A program made the translations under genes and the position numbers. The notes under the pieces are model-generated. The model was not told the DNA's origin. It searched no databases and saw only the letters and a program-made list of their open reading frames with translations. From positions 14,003,501 through 14,067,500 of the forward strand of contig NC_037092.1 in NCBI RefSeq assembly GCF_002994745.2: 64,000 bases of DNA, given 5' to 3'. This document shows positions 1-9,759 of the stretch, piece by piece. The stretch comes from Rosa chinensis. Lineage: Eukaryota; Streptophyta; Magnoliopsida; Rosales; Rosaceae. Each line of letters starts with the position of its first letter. Positions within the stretch are counted from its first letter, which is position 1.

Positions 1-426
1 CTCAAAAGCTTATAGCAGATAAGTTCCTCTTCGAATCAGATTCAGTTCAACTTGTCAATCTCCTTTGACATTCTTCTCTATCTTCTGATTGGGTTGTTAT
101 GCCCTTGATTGATCATATAAGAGAGCTGACAGTTGCTATTCATTCCTACAGCTAGACTTGGTCCAGCAGATTGGCAAATCAGGCTACAGACCATGTTACC
201 TGTTGGCTCGCAAGAATAAGTGCACGACTGATTGGTTGATTTAGCCTCCTTCGTCTGTCTCATATCCTCCTTTCTGAAGCAGTTCACGCTCCTACTTAGT
301 TTGTTTACAGCTTTGTTTGTTTGGGCAGCGTGTTTGCTCTTTGTATTTAGCTTTCAGTTTGCTTTGTAAGTTGGTTGGTTTTTAATGCATTTCTCCTTTG
401 TCATAAAAAAAAAAAAAAAAAAAAAA
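1..426 (+). mobile_element. 3' end of a LINE (RNase H domain remnant and poly(A) tail)
   Basis: Reading frame 3 from the window edge gives an RNase H-like tail typical of plant LINEs. It has the conserved FESDSVQLVNLL stretch, then SDWVVMPLIDHIRELT, and further on RLANQATDHVTCWLA, which matches the usual 'R.ANQAADH.A..A' end of these domains. Stops interrupt it near bases 66 and 153, and the frame closes at 239. A 3' untranslated stretch follows and ends in an A-run at about 405-426. The element continues off the left edge, so its 5' end and target-site duplication cannot be judged. Identification as a LINE rather than a domesticated RNase H gene rests on the poly(A) tail and the stops. Confidence 0.7.
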
Positions 427-864
427 CATTGATTACTAGATTCGATCGTAACAAATTAATTGATAGTAGGCTAGTCGCATAATGATTCTAGAGATTTTGG
501 GATACAAACGTAATGTCGCTACAAGGGCTGTTCAGGTCCAGCGTTGTGGCAGCACAAGACCTCTAAAAATTGAAGATCTCTTAATTTCCAATACATGTGA
601 GTATGTACAGTAGCTTGCACATAGGGGTCATCATTTGGCCCTTAGGCCCTAAACTCATCAACCCCGCCCGCCCCGTAAGGCCGAAGCCCTACCTGCCCTT
701 GCATTAGGGCGGGTCGGTCCGGCCATTTTTCAAATAGGGTAGGGTAAGGGCCCTGGAAATGAAGCCCGGCCCTGCTCATTTGAGCCCGTAAGGGCCAAGC
801 CCGGCCCGACCTTTAAGCCCCCCCAAACAAGCCCTACTCTTTTCTATTTTTTCTATTTTCTAAA
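427..864. other. Intergenic stretch with a GC-rich hAT-like end
   Basis: Bases 620-835 are unusually GC-rich for this region and made of repeated GGGCCC/GCCCGGCCCG/TAAGCCC words. This is the texture of hAT subterminal repeats. It starts around the phrase TAGGGGTCATCATTTGGCCC. No matching opposite terminus was found, so it may be a solo or truncated end. The rest is AT-rich with nothing recognisable. Confidence 0.35.
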
Positions 865-1322
865 GGGAAGTTATATTCATACCTCTAAAATTAGTAGTTG
901 GACCTCCTTCAATTTTTGAACATTTAACAATCCTATTTTACCCTTGATACAATAAAGCTGGAAAAAAAAAAAAAAAATCCTTCAGTTAGTAGGCGTCTTT
1001 CTCCATGCTTCTTCTTCTCTCTCTCTCTCATGCAAACAAAGTACAATTTTTAAGGATTTTCTATTACTAGAATTCTATGTTTTGAATTCATAAATATTGA
1101 TAATAACACCCAATTTGAGGAACAACTGAACGAGCAAACTCATAACTGATCTCATAAATGTTTTTTTTTTTTGGTGAAAACTGAAATTTATTACTCAACT
1201 TAAAGCTGCACATAAGAACAACTTGAATATAGTCATACTCTCCTAAATAGAAGACATAACTCAACTAAGCCGGCTAATCTTCCTCTTCCTACTAAGAAGG
1301 AAGAACAAAAAATCGGTGCTGA

Positions 1323-4300
1323 CACTACACCAAAAATGGTCTTTTACTGCCCACAATGTGTGCCGTAAAAGGGTATTTACGGCGCACAGAAGCAGACTGT
1401 AAATGCCGGAGCCATAAAAGACGTTCCACATTTACGGTACACTAAAATGCGCCGTTAAAGTGCATCCAAGAACGCTGTCAAAGTGATATCGGAAATGTCA
1501 CTCATGTTATTTACGGCACATGTTGCACGCCGTAAAAGACTTTCTATTTAAGGCGTATAATGTGTGCCGTAAAAGAGTGATTGAGTTCCTATTTAAGGCG
1601 CAGCTTGCACGCCGTAAATAAGGTTTTTTTTAATAAAAAAAAAAATTATATTTTTACCAATTTCACATTTGTATCACCATATCCATATGACAAATTAGAT
1701 GTAAGAGAAACATTTCAATCAGATTATCGTTATAAGTAATTTCATTTACAAAATGACAATTAAAAATGTACAAGTAGCAGTAGTCATTACATCAATCAAT
1801 CAAACTCTAACTGTACAAGTTCAATTCACATATCAGTTTCACTTCAGCAAACAGATCAAAGACTACCACCCTCCCTGCAGGAACATAATGTAAAAGTGTC
1901 TGGAAAGAAGTGTGTTCCATTGTTAATGACAACAGATAAATAAAAGGGAACAATATTTCAAAAAAAAAAATTGTAAATATAACCTTCATTTGTGCAATGG
2001 ATCATGTGAAAATGACCACCATTGCAGAATTAGTCATTAGCATACCAAAACATAGTAAAGTCCAGTGACTTTCCAGCAACACTACAAGTAATTGACATAA
2101 GGAAGTCATCATAATCAAGGTCAAAAGTGAAAAATACTTGTAGCACAAATTCTAGATAGTTGAAATTAACTAACTCTATTGGTAACTTCATTAAAGTTCT
2201 TTCAAACTGATCTCAAAACATTGGAAACTAAATTTCAAATATAGTGGTCAAAGTTCTGGCTAACAGATAGTTTATGCAGCTTCTTGATTTATCGTATATC
2301 AATTCTATAATATGAAGTGATCGACAATTGCAAACCTGAGATAGTTGGGCTTCTACTTCCAAAGATGCAGCTCCCCTTTTAATCTCTTCATCCAGCTTCT
2401 TGAAATGTCCATACATAGAATAGTAACTGCAACATGCATTGAGAAGTGAGTGTTTCATTCTTTCACAAGTGCAAAACAGAAGAAATGATAGACATTGCAG
2501 AAGCAAATCCAGAAAGACTAAAAGCCAATTAAAATGCATATCTACACAATACACATACTGATATAGATTTTTGTTTTTTTATCAATTCAAAGTTCTTGTT
2601 CTGCACAAATCAAATGGTTTAGTTTGGGCTTGCCTAGAGAATAAAGTAAGAAAACTATTAATGTGAGGTCTAGTCCTCCACTACGACCACAAAACCAACA
2701 TGTATAACCTTCATCATCACCAGAAAGCAAATCAAAAGTATAAATCAAACATACCTCTCAATCCATTATGTGTACTGCACCAGCAATCCAAACACATAAG
2801 CAAAGCCAAAACAGAGCACCAACTTACTGAAAGCCAAACTAAATCCTAAAAAACTTCATGTCTAATACAACTTATAAATTTTGGGACTTGCTTAAGCCTC
2901 TCAAGGTATATAGTGAAAATTTCTGCTTTAATTAAATAAATGATTTACTGTCACAATGCACATACATTTTAACAAATGCAACTACCCTATACAGATTTTG
3001 CAGACACACACAAACACATCGAATCACACAACCCAACTTGATTTAGTAAATAAAAGTTTAGTACTTTAACTCTTCTTATTATATTACATACCAGCTAGCT
3101 GTTATTTCCCAAATAATGGTATTTTCTTCAATTCTGAGATAAAAAGCAACACTGACTTATAAGTATTGACGATGGATTTTACCTAACAAAGCAGCAAACT
3201 TCAGAACACCAATGCCACGGAACATGACTCTGCAGTGTTCATAAATAATATCAAATGCAGAACCAGGGTTCTTCATTTGGAGATATGGGCTTCAGTAAAA
3301 CTTGTGATCTTTAACTCTGTGGTGCAGAAAACTGGAATATAAATTTGAGTTGGGCAATCTGTTTGGATTAAGTAAATGCAATTACACAAAAGAAACAGTA
3401 TGGCTTAAAGCATTTGCAAAAGACATACAGGATTTTAGCTTGACAAAAACAGTATTCATTGTAGGAATGAAAGTGCAATAAGCTTACGAAAAATGCATAG
3501 TAATTCAACCTCATAAATTCTCTTAAACTCCATGTATGCCAAACTGATCCTTAGGAATGAAAGTGCAATAAGCTTACGAGCTTTAGAACTTGTAGAAATC
3601 TGTTTCTGGATCCCCCTGCAAGAGAAAATAAATAATTTAAACAAAAAAAAAAAAGGAGAGAGAGAGAGAAGAGCTCGGGGTGGATAATAGTGCAACACTT
3701 AAAGATCTGGATAAACAAACCCAAGCAGGGTTCATCACTTATTGCTACTATTACAGTATAAAGTTTCAAAATTGAAAACCAGTCATACAAGTGAGAAACA
3801 GATCAATAAACAAAAAAAATAAATGAAAAGTTAGGTATGTCGTTCAGAATCTAGATAAGCTAGATACTGTTACTTAATATTCCAAAGGACTTAACTAAAT
3901 GCAATAGAAATCCTTTTCATCAATAAAAAGCACAGTTGCAGTAGCACCAAAAGGAAGAGGGAGAAAAAAGAAGAAGAGCATACCTGTAAAGTGTCTCGTA
4001 CACTAAAGGAACTGAAACGACATAATTTGGACCTTGAACTAATCGTACCTTACAGTAGGAAAATCTTACCTTGAACTCGATAAGTTCATCCAAAAGATTT
4101 TTGTTCCATACAAATCGAGGGTCAGCCTGAAAATGCATAAAGGAAACTGGAAGTTCAAAAATTATGACCAATCGTAGTAGTCACATATTATGATACTTGA
4201 CATGGATTACTTTCAATAGTCTTTCAGGGAATAATCAATTCACAGTCAACTCATAATTCCGAGTTTCCACCAACCTGCTTCCATATTGGTTTGGCCACCC

Positions 4301-5687
4301 AACCTTCAATCAACTTGCGTCTTCTCTGAAAGCTGGTAGAAAAACACATATGATTAGCAAAACTTCTTAGCTTTACACCAAGCTAAAAGTAGATATGCAG
4401 GAGTCAATAATTGATCTATAAGTGCACAAGTTACAATTATTTTGACTTACAGAGAGTCTTCTAATATTGACTGAGAAAGTGAGAACTGAGAAGCATGCTT
4501 TCTGAAAACATATTCAGTAAAACAGAAAAAAAATTCAATTTGACAATCAAAACAGCACAACAAGAATAAAAATCCATGATTCAACTTACAAAAAAAAAAT
4601 AATAAGGACGAGAATGACAACAAATCTGACGGAGCTAGTGGATTAACCAAAAATGGAGATCAAATATGAGTCAGTTCCAACTTTGTAATGGGTCTATGGC
4701 AGAACGAAAACCCAGAAATAGATTCAGATTCTAAGAAAAAGTCACATACCCAAAAGCCTCTCTTTTGAAATTGATGATATTGCTAAGTGCAGCTCGATAA
4801 TTGAGCCCCATCTCCTTCACAAACTTAGCGGCCCCAATATTGGATCTTTACAAAAGATCTAATCATAACTGGATCTGAAATTAAGAAGAATTTTACCAGA
4901 ACGATGATAACTGAGCAAGATTAAATCAAAACAAACCGACGAAAACAAGATTGAAGAAAAGAGTAACAGCAGAGATGGACCTGGAGGGAAAGGAGGAAGC
5001 TCTGGCTGAGAGATGTGTGAAGGAAGAAGGTAGAGAAAACGAATCTGAAGTAGTTGACATTTTGCGGTTGCGATCCGGCTCCAAGCAAAACACAGATCCC
5101 AAAGAGGCGGTAGAGGGGACCACCGAGACCTTGGCCTGATGGTTTTAGACGGTGAGCTTAACCCAGTCCTTGGCGGTCTCCTTGGCTATCTCGAATTGTC
5201 GATGACGAAGAGAAAACTGAGAGGCCAGTGAAGAAAGAGAGAGCGAAAGGAAGAGAGAGAAACTGAAATGAGATAGGGTCGTGAGAAACGAGGGCTCGAG
5301 GCTGTGTTATGAAATGGAAAAAAATAAAAATGAAAAGTGTAGAGGGAAAAGATGGAGGGAAATAAAAACTTTAGTGAAAATTTTTGGCCTTTTACTTTTA
5401 CGGCATACATCAATGCATGCCATAAAAAACTAAATGAACAATGACATTAACGGCGTGCATCAATGCACGCCGTAAAAGACTATATCAGAAAGGGTATTAA
5501 CGGCTGCGTGAAAATGCGCCGTAAATGTGTGTCTATTACAGCACGCATTAATGCACGCCGTAAAAGACCATATCAAAAAGGGTATTAACGGCCTGTGTGA
5601 AAATGCGCCGTAAATGTGTGCCTATTTCGGCACGCATTAATGCACACCGTAAAATGTGAGCGGTAAAAGAGTCATTTTCTTGTAGCA
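1323..5687. mobile_element. CACTA (En/Spm-type) transposon without visible transposase
   Basis: The left end is CACTACACCAAAAATGGTCT and the right end, read inward, is TGCTACAAGAAAATGACTCT. These are diverged versions of the CACTACAAGAAAA terminus. A 3-base duplication TGA flanks it at 1320-1322 and 5688-5690. Both subterminal zones (about 1340-1625 and 5395-5670) are packed with direct and inverted copies of a motif like TTACGGCGCACA / GCACGCCGTAAAAGA, the subterminal repeats bound by transposase in this superfamily. No transposase (TNP2-like) domain was recognised in any frame across 4.4 kb, so it is probably non-autonomous and moved in trans. The right terminal CA in place of TG may have disabled it. 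Confidence 0.85.
4050..4840 (-). pseudogene. Exon-like gene fragments inside the CACTA element
   Basis: On the minus strand several short stretches look like exons bounded by GT/AG signals. One at about 4837-4750 reads SNIGAAKFVKEMGLNYRAAL..KREAFG before a GTATGT donor. Another at about 4502-4450 reads KHASQFSLSQSILEDSL. One at about 4335-4277 reads QRRRKLIEGWVAKPIWKQ. One at about 4131-4071 reads ADPRFVWNKNLLDELIEFK before GTAAGA. The last resembles the RFVWN..LL.ELIE segment of SAC1-type phosphoinositide phosphatases, but only weakly, and the parent gene was not identified. This pattern suggests captured host-gene sequence. Further exon-like pieces may lie at 2550-2330 (FKKLDEEIKRGAASLEVEAQ). 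No full reading frame is present. Confidence 0.35.
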
Positions 5688-6263
5688 TGAGGACAGAAAG
5701 GAAGCATTACTGATCTCATACATGTTTAATACAATATTGGCAATAGATATATAAATTGTCCAAAACGATTGAAACAAAATAGAATAGATGTTGTAATTGT
5801 ATCTGCAAGGTGACGATGGGGTTGGGCAGTTTTTATAAAAATGCATGTGGGCAAGCCCTTGGCCGCACACATACCATGGGAGCATGGAACAAGTTTGAAG
5901 GACGATGATGATTGCACAAGTTTTACTTCAACCCACGAAAACCCTGATAGCATACAAAAACCCGAATGCAACGGCATTGTAAGGGATAAGTTACTTTCTG
6001 AACCCTTTCTCCTTGGGATGAAGGCATGGATAATGATCTCTATCCATTTGAAAAATCTCTTCAGATGGAGATGTTGATGGAGCAGCTTGTAGTAGAGGTA
6101 GGAAGGGAGGCGTAGAGAGAAACCAATAAGGGCAAAATTGGAAGTGTAGTGGTAAAAATATTGTAGGAGGTCCAAATACAAATAATGGAGATATGAATAG
6201 AAGCACTATTTTCTAAATTTGTTCATCTTTTTTTATCCACATACAACTTATCCCTTAATTATT

Positions 6264-6626
6264 ATTTTTATTTTTTTGATTGAAAGTGAATTCATTCATC
6301 AATAATAGAGGACTACATCAAGGAGTATATAGTGGCCTCATTAAACCCTATAACAACCATAGGGAAGAGTACCGCACTCCATTTAAAGACTCAATGACTT
6401 AACTCAGCAGCTAGGATTGGATTCAGCCACTCCGGCGTCATCCTCCACCAATACGTAGGAAATGGTAAAAAAAGAGCAATGGGCAGCCTTATTACACTCC
6501 CTAGGGATATAACCCCAACTACAAGACTGAAAAAAACTCAATAATACCTTGGCTTCAATCTACCAAAGCCCCCTCCGAACTAAGATCCTCCTGGTTAGAT
6601 GCAAGCGCTGCGAAGATGTTCTGAGC
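6264..6626 (-). mobile_element. 5'-truncated LINE copy (RNase H tail)
   Basis: The copy is flanked by a perfect 14-base target-site duplication ATCCCTTAATTATT at 6250-6263 and 6627-6640. The left side carries the reversed poly(A) tract (TTTTTATTTTTTTG). On the minus strand one frame reads VIPRECNKAAHCSFFTIS, the conserved end of the RNase H domain in plant LINEs ('VPRECNKAAH'). This is a 363-base, 5'-truncated insertion with no coding capacity. It is a different LINE lineage from the one at 1-426, judging by the RNase H tail. Confidence 0.8.
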
Positions 6627-6675
6627 ATCCCTTAATTATTTTGTAATTGATTTAGGAAGTTTTATTTATTTTTTA

Positions 6676-7776
6676 GGATTAATTTCAGTTTACCCCCTTG
6701 AGGTTTGGGGGTGAAATTTCACCCCCTCTACTTTCAATTTTAAATTTTTACCCCCTAAACTTTTCAATTTCAATCAGTCTTGTCCAATTTTTACTGTTCA
6801 GTCCAAATTGGACGTTAAGTTTGACTTTTGAGGGCTAAAATGGTCATTCTTTCTGTTTCACCTATACACCATAAGTTATAATAGGTTTATAAAAACAAAA
6901 AAAATACTCTAGGTAGTTGAAAGCCGCTCGCTGGTCTACGATATTTGTGACATATCTCCGATAAAGTGAAGAATTTAGGATATATCCCAAATAAAGTGAA
7001 GAAATATTTGTAAAAAATAATTTTACACTTTATAGTAAATAAATATCTGTATATCCCTAATAAAGTGAAGAAATATCTGTGTAAAATAATTTTTGGTCTA
7101 CGATATTTGTGATATATATCCAATAAATTGAAGAATTTTAGGATATATCCCCAATAAAGTGAAGAAATATCTGTAAAAAATGATTTTACACTTTATCCAG
7201 TAAATATCTGTATATCCCCAATAAAGTGAAGAAATATCTGTGTAAAATCATTTTTTACAGATATTTATTTACAGATAAATATTGGATATATATTACAAAT
7301 ATCGCAAACCAAAAATGATTTTACACAGATATTTCTTCACTTTATTGGGAATATACAGATATTTATTTACAGATAAGTGTAAAATTATTTTTTACAGATA
7401 TTTCTTCACTTTATTGGGGATATATTCTAAAATTCTTCACTTTATCGGAGATATATTACAAATATCGTAGACCAGTTAGCGGCTTTCAACCACCTAGAAT
7501 ATTTTTTTGTTTTTATAAACCTATTATAATTTGTGGTGTATAGGTTGAAGACAAAAAAAATAAATAAATAAATAAATAAATTTTTTAAATTTTTTATGTT
7601 GAAATGACCATTTTAGCCCTCAAAAGTCAAACTTAACGTCCAATTTGGACAGAACAGTAAAAATTGGACAAGACTGATTGAAATTGAAAAGTTTAGGGGG
7701 TAAAAATTCAAAATTGAAAGTAGAGGAAGTGAAATGATGACACCCCCAAACTCAGGGGGTAAACTGAAATTAATCC
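6676..7776. mobile_element. Mutator-like foldback element, almost entirely palindromic
   Basis: A perfect 9-base target-site duplication TATTTTTTA lies at 6667-6675 and 7777-7785, which is the signature of Mutator-like elements. The terminus GGATTAATTTCAGTTTACCC is repeated inverted at the right end. The two arms stay complementary for most of their ~550 bases, with marker phrases such as TTGGACGTTAAGTTTGAC, TTATAATAGGTTTATAAAAA and CCGCT..CTGGTCTACGATATTTGT found on both sides in opposite orientation. The centre (~6950-7470) is made of tandem copies of a unit like CCCAATAAAGTGAAGAAATATCTGT. Open frames here are by-products of that repeat, not genes. Confidence 0.85.
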
Positions 7777-7842
7777 TATTTTTTAATATTTATTTTATTT
7801 GTTAAACAACAATTGATTTTGGGAGATTTAGAGAGATAATTG

Positions 7843-8886
7843 CAGGGCTGGCAATTTGGGCAGAAGCAATAGAACCGGCCCGAACCATTATGGGCCGAAA
7901 TGTCGGCCTACCGAAATTCAGCTCGGCTAGGCTGTACCGAAGCTGTCTCTTCGGCTCGGCTGCAGTATGAATATACGTGTACCATCGGTATACCGTACCG
8001 ATCGTATATGCATATGCATATCGAATATATATACCAAAATGGTTAAACTACGGTAAGAGGCAAGGCTCGAACCTTGCACCTCTAACACTCCACGTTTGCT
8101 CCCAACCACTGGAGCAGCTCATCCTCTTACTATTATATGCACAAATTTTATATTTATTGTCTCTTAGTTCCTACTATCAAATTAAAACAAAACGGTAAGA
8201 GGCAAGGTTCGAACCTTGAACCTCTAACACACAACCTCTGATCCCAACCACTGGAGCAGCTCTTGATCTTAGTATTATCAGCACAAATTTTTTATTTATT
8301 GCTCTTAGTTCCTACTATCAAATTAAAACAAAACGTAACCATTCATTGTTTCTTATCTTTTGAGAAACCATCGCTTTCTCCCTCTCTGGAAAACGAGTCA
8401 GGAACTCTGGAAATCATCTTTCATCAAATGCAGATTGCGAATTCTCTTTCTTCTTCTTCTTCTCTTTCTTCTCCTTCTCTTTCTTCTTCTTCTTCTTCTC
8501 TCTTCCCTTTCTTCCTCTTCTCTCTTCGTCTTCTTTCTTCTGGGACTTGGTAGACTTCATTTCTTTCTTCGTCTTCCTCCTCTCCTCTACTTCTACTGCT
8601 TGTTTTGGATTTAAAACCCCAAAATCCCCAATTCTCAAAATCCAAGAAGTAAAAAATCTTGAGTTGTTCTTCCATAGAACACCAATCAAGCTTGCGTCTT
8701 CATCTTCCGATTCCAGATCCGACTATCCTACGGCACACCGATCTCCAACCGAAATTCCGGTATACCGATTCTTCGCCAACCACTTCCGGAGGTTCGGTTT
8801 TGGTTGCAAATTTGAGAAACCGACCTCGATCAGTCGGTAGCCGGTTGTTGAGAATCATGCTCGGTATTCAACCGAATCCAGCCCTA
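7843..8886. mobile_element. Non-autonomous hAT element
   Basis: The left end is CAGGGCTGGCAATTTGGGC and the right end, read inward, is TAGGGCTGGATTCGGTTGAA. The ends share the hAT terminus (C/T)AGGGCTGG. An 8-base target-site duplication flanks it: GATAATTG at 7835-7842 and TATAATTG at 8887-8894 (7 of 8 match). Both subterminal zones are rich in ACCGAA/TTCGG words. The interior holds a tandem duplication (8050-8333) and a TTC/CTT-rich tract (8445-8590). No transposase (hATC or BED) was seen, so the element depends on another copy. Confidence 0.85.
8050..8333. repeat. Tandem duplication, 2 x 142 bases, inside the hAT element
   Basis: Units 8050-8191 and 8192-8333 align without large gaps. Both begin ACGGTAAGAGGCAAGG, carry CCCAACCACTGGAGCAGCTC and end CTACTATCAAATTAAAACAA. 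The second unit contains the perfect 16-base palindrome CAAGGTTCGAACCTTG; the first has one substitution in it. Confidence 0.9.
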
Positions 8887-8894
8887 TATAATTG

Positions 8895-9034
8895 TAAATA
8901 ACTACCCTAATTAATATTTATAAATGTTATTAAGATAATTTCATAAAAATGTATACATTAAATAGGTCCCCATATTGATGCATTCTTTGGAGTTAATAAA
9001 ATTTCTCTTTGATCAAAAAAAAAAAAAAAAAAAA
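8895..9034. other. AT-rich stretch ending in a poly(A) run
   Basis: The phrase GTTAATAAAATTTCTCTTTGATC just before a 21-base A-run (about 9015-9034) resembles the 3' end of a LINE or a processed transcript. There is no coding remnant and no target-site duplication was found, so this may only be a decayed retroposon tail. Confidence 0.3.
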
Positions 9035-9052
9035 GGTCAATAAAAAAGAGAA

Positions 9053-9759
9053 TTTTGTTGGGACTTCCAAGTTTTCTCATTGAAGGGAGGTCAAATTTTT
9101 TCTCCTCAAACTCTCAAAATTACCCTTCAAATTTTATTTTCTTAAGAATAATAAATTAAAAAAAGAACAAAGGTTAACTTAACCCTACCACCATCGGTTG
9201 CATCCAACTTAAAACTTTTCCAATACAATTGTATGCTAAAAAACTTTTCCTATTGCTCAACACGTTGCTAATCAATGAATTGACTATAGTTAAGTTCTTC
9301 AGAGATTGGTATTTATCATCTTGGATTATAAAAAATTGCTATGTATCATCAAAAGATAATTAATTGATTTCATTTTTGTGAAAGAAAAATTTACTCATAT
9401 CATTCTTGGTCCTTTTTAATTATGGGACAGATTTGATAAACAAAATTTCTCCAGATTCATCTGTTCTTCGTAGGAATGAAAACATATAGTGTTATATATC
9501 TTCTTTTCATCATCATTGTTTACCCAAATTTATGACAAAACAAAGTTTGCAATCGGATTATGCATTCTTAAGTTTGAGATGGAGGAGATGAAAAAAGAAG
9601 AAGACATGGTGCTGCACTCAAGAACTCTGGGAAGATTGAATCAATTGGTTGAGATCATGTGAGCTATTTTTTTAATTTTTTTTTTCCTTTTCACTTTGTT
9701 GAAGGGTAAAAGTGGGTTTCAAGGAGGTTAAGTGAGAAAATTTGGAGGTCTCAATAAAA
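9053..9759. mobile_element. Inverted-repeat element (MITE or Mutator-like), ends approximate
   Basis: The left edge TTTTGTTGGGACTTCCAAGT is mirrored by the right edge, which reads inward as TTTTATTGAGACCTCCAAAT. Similarity continues through TTTTCTCA and on to an ACCCTTC motif on both arms (9132-9138; 9704-9710 inverted). No clean target-site duplication could be fixed in the A-rich flanks, so the class is uncertain. The interior is AT-rich and non-coding. Confidence 0.5.

Larger units (their letters stand above)
1161..5708 (-). mobile_element. 5'-truncated LINE copy, split by a CACTA element
   Basis: A poly(T) run at 1161-1172 followed by 'ggtgaaaactgaaatttatta' is the reversed poly(A) tail and 3' UTR of a LINE on the minus strand. 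The flanks carry a 16-base target-site duplication with one mismatch: ACTGATCTCATAAATG at 1145-1160 and ACTGATCTCATACATG at 5709-5724. Only about 160 bases on the left (1161-1322) and about 20 on the right (5688-5708) belong to the LINE. The CACTA element at 1323-5687 fills the middle. The copy is therefore a very short 5'-truncated insertion, typical of target-primed reverse transcription. Confidence 0.6.
865..6207. mobile_element. Mutator-like (non-coding) element, host of nested insertions
   Basis: The termini are imperfect inverted repeats: the left end reads GGGAAGTTATATTCATACCT and the right end is its complement with changes (reads in as AGTGCTTCTATTCATATCTC). Both are followed inward by a GGACCTCC motif. 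They are flanked by a 10-base direct repeat, ATTTTCTAAA, at 855-864 and 6208-6217, which fits the 9-10 base duplications of Mutator-like elements. The same terminal sequence bounds the element at 44773-45956. Most of the interior is a later LINE and CACTA insertion; the element's own sequence is roughly 865-1144 and 5725-6207. No transposase is visible. Confidence 0.65.

Noticed and set aside
6887..7470. Two short similar reading frames on opposite strands
   Set aside because: They arise from the same short repeat read in both arms of a palindromic transposon, so their similarity is due to the inverted repeat and not to protein conservation.
8050..8220. tRNA-like sequence (GGTTCGAACC with flanking complement)
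   Set aside because: It is only a short palindrome within a duplicated hAT interior. No D-arm, anticodon arm or acceptor stem can be formed around it.
8047..8340. CRISPR-like direct repeats
   Set aside because: There are only two long adjacent units with no spacers, and the genome is eukaryotic.
8414..8689. Lysine/glutamate-rich minus-strand frame
   Set aside because: It is a translation of a TTC/CTT-rich simple-sequence tract inside the hAT element.
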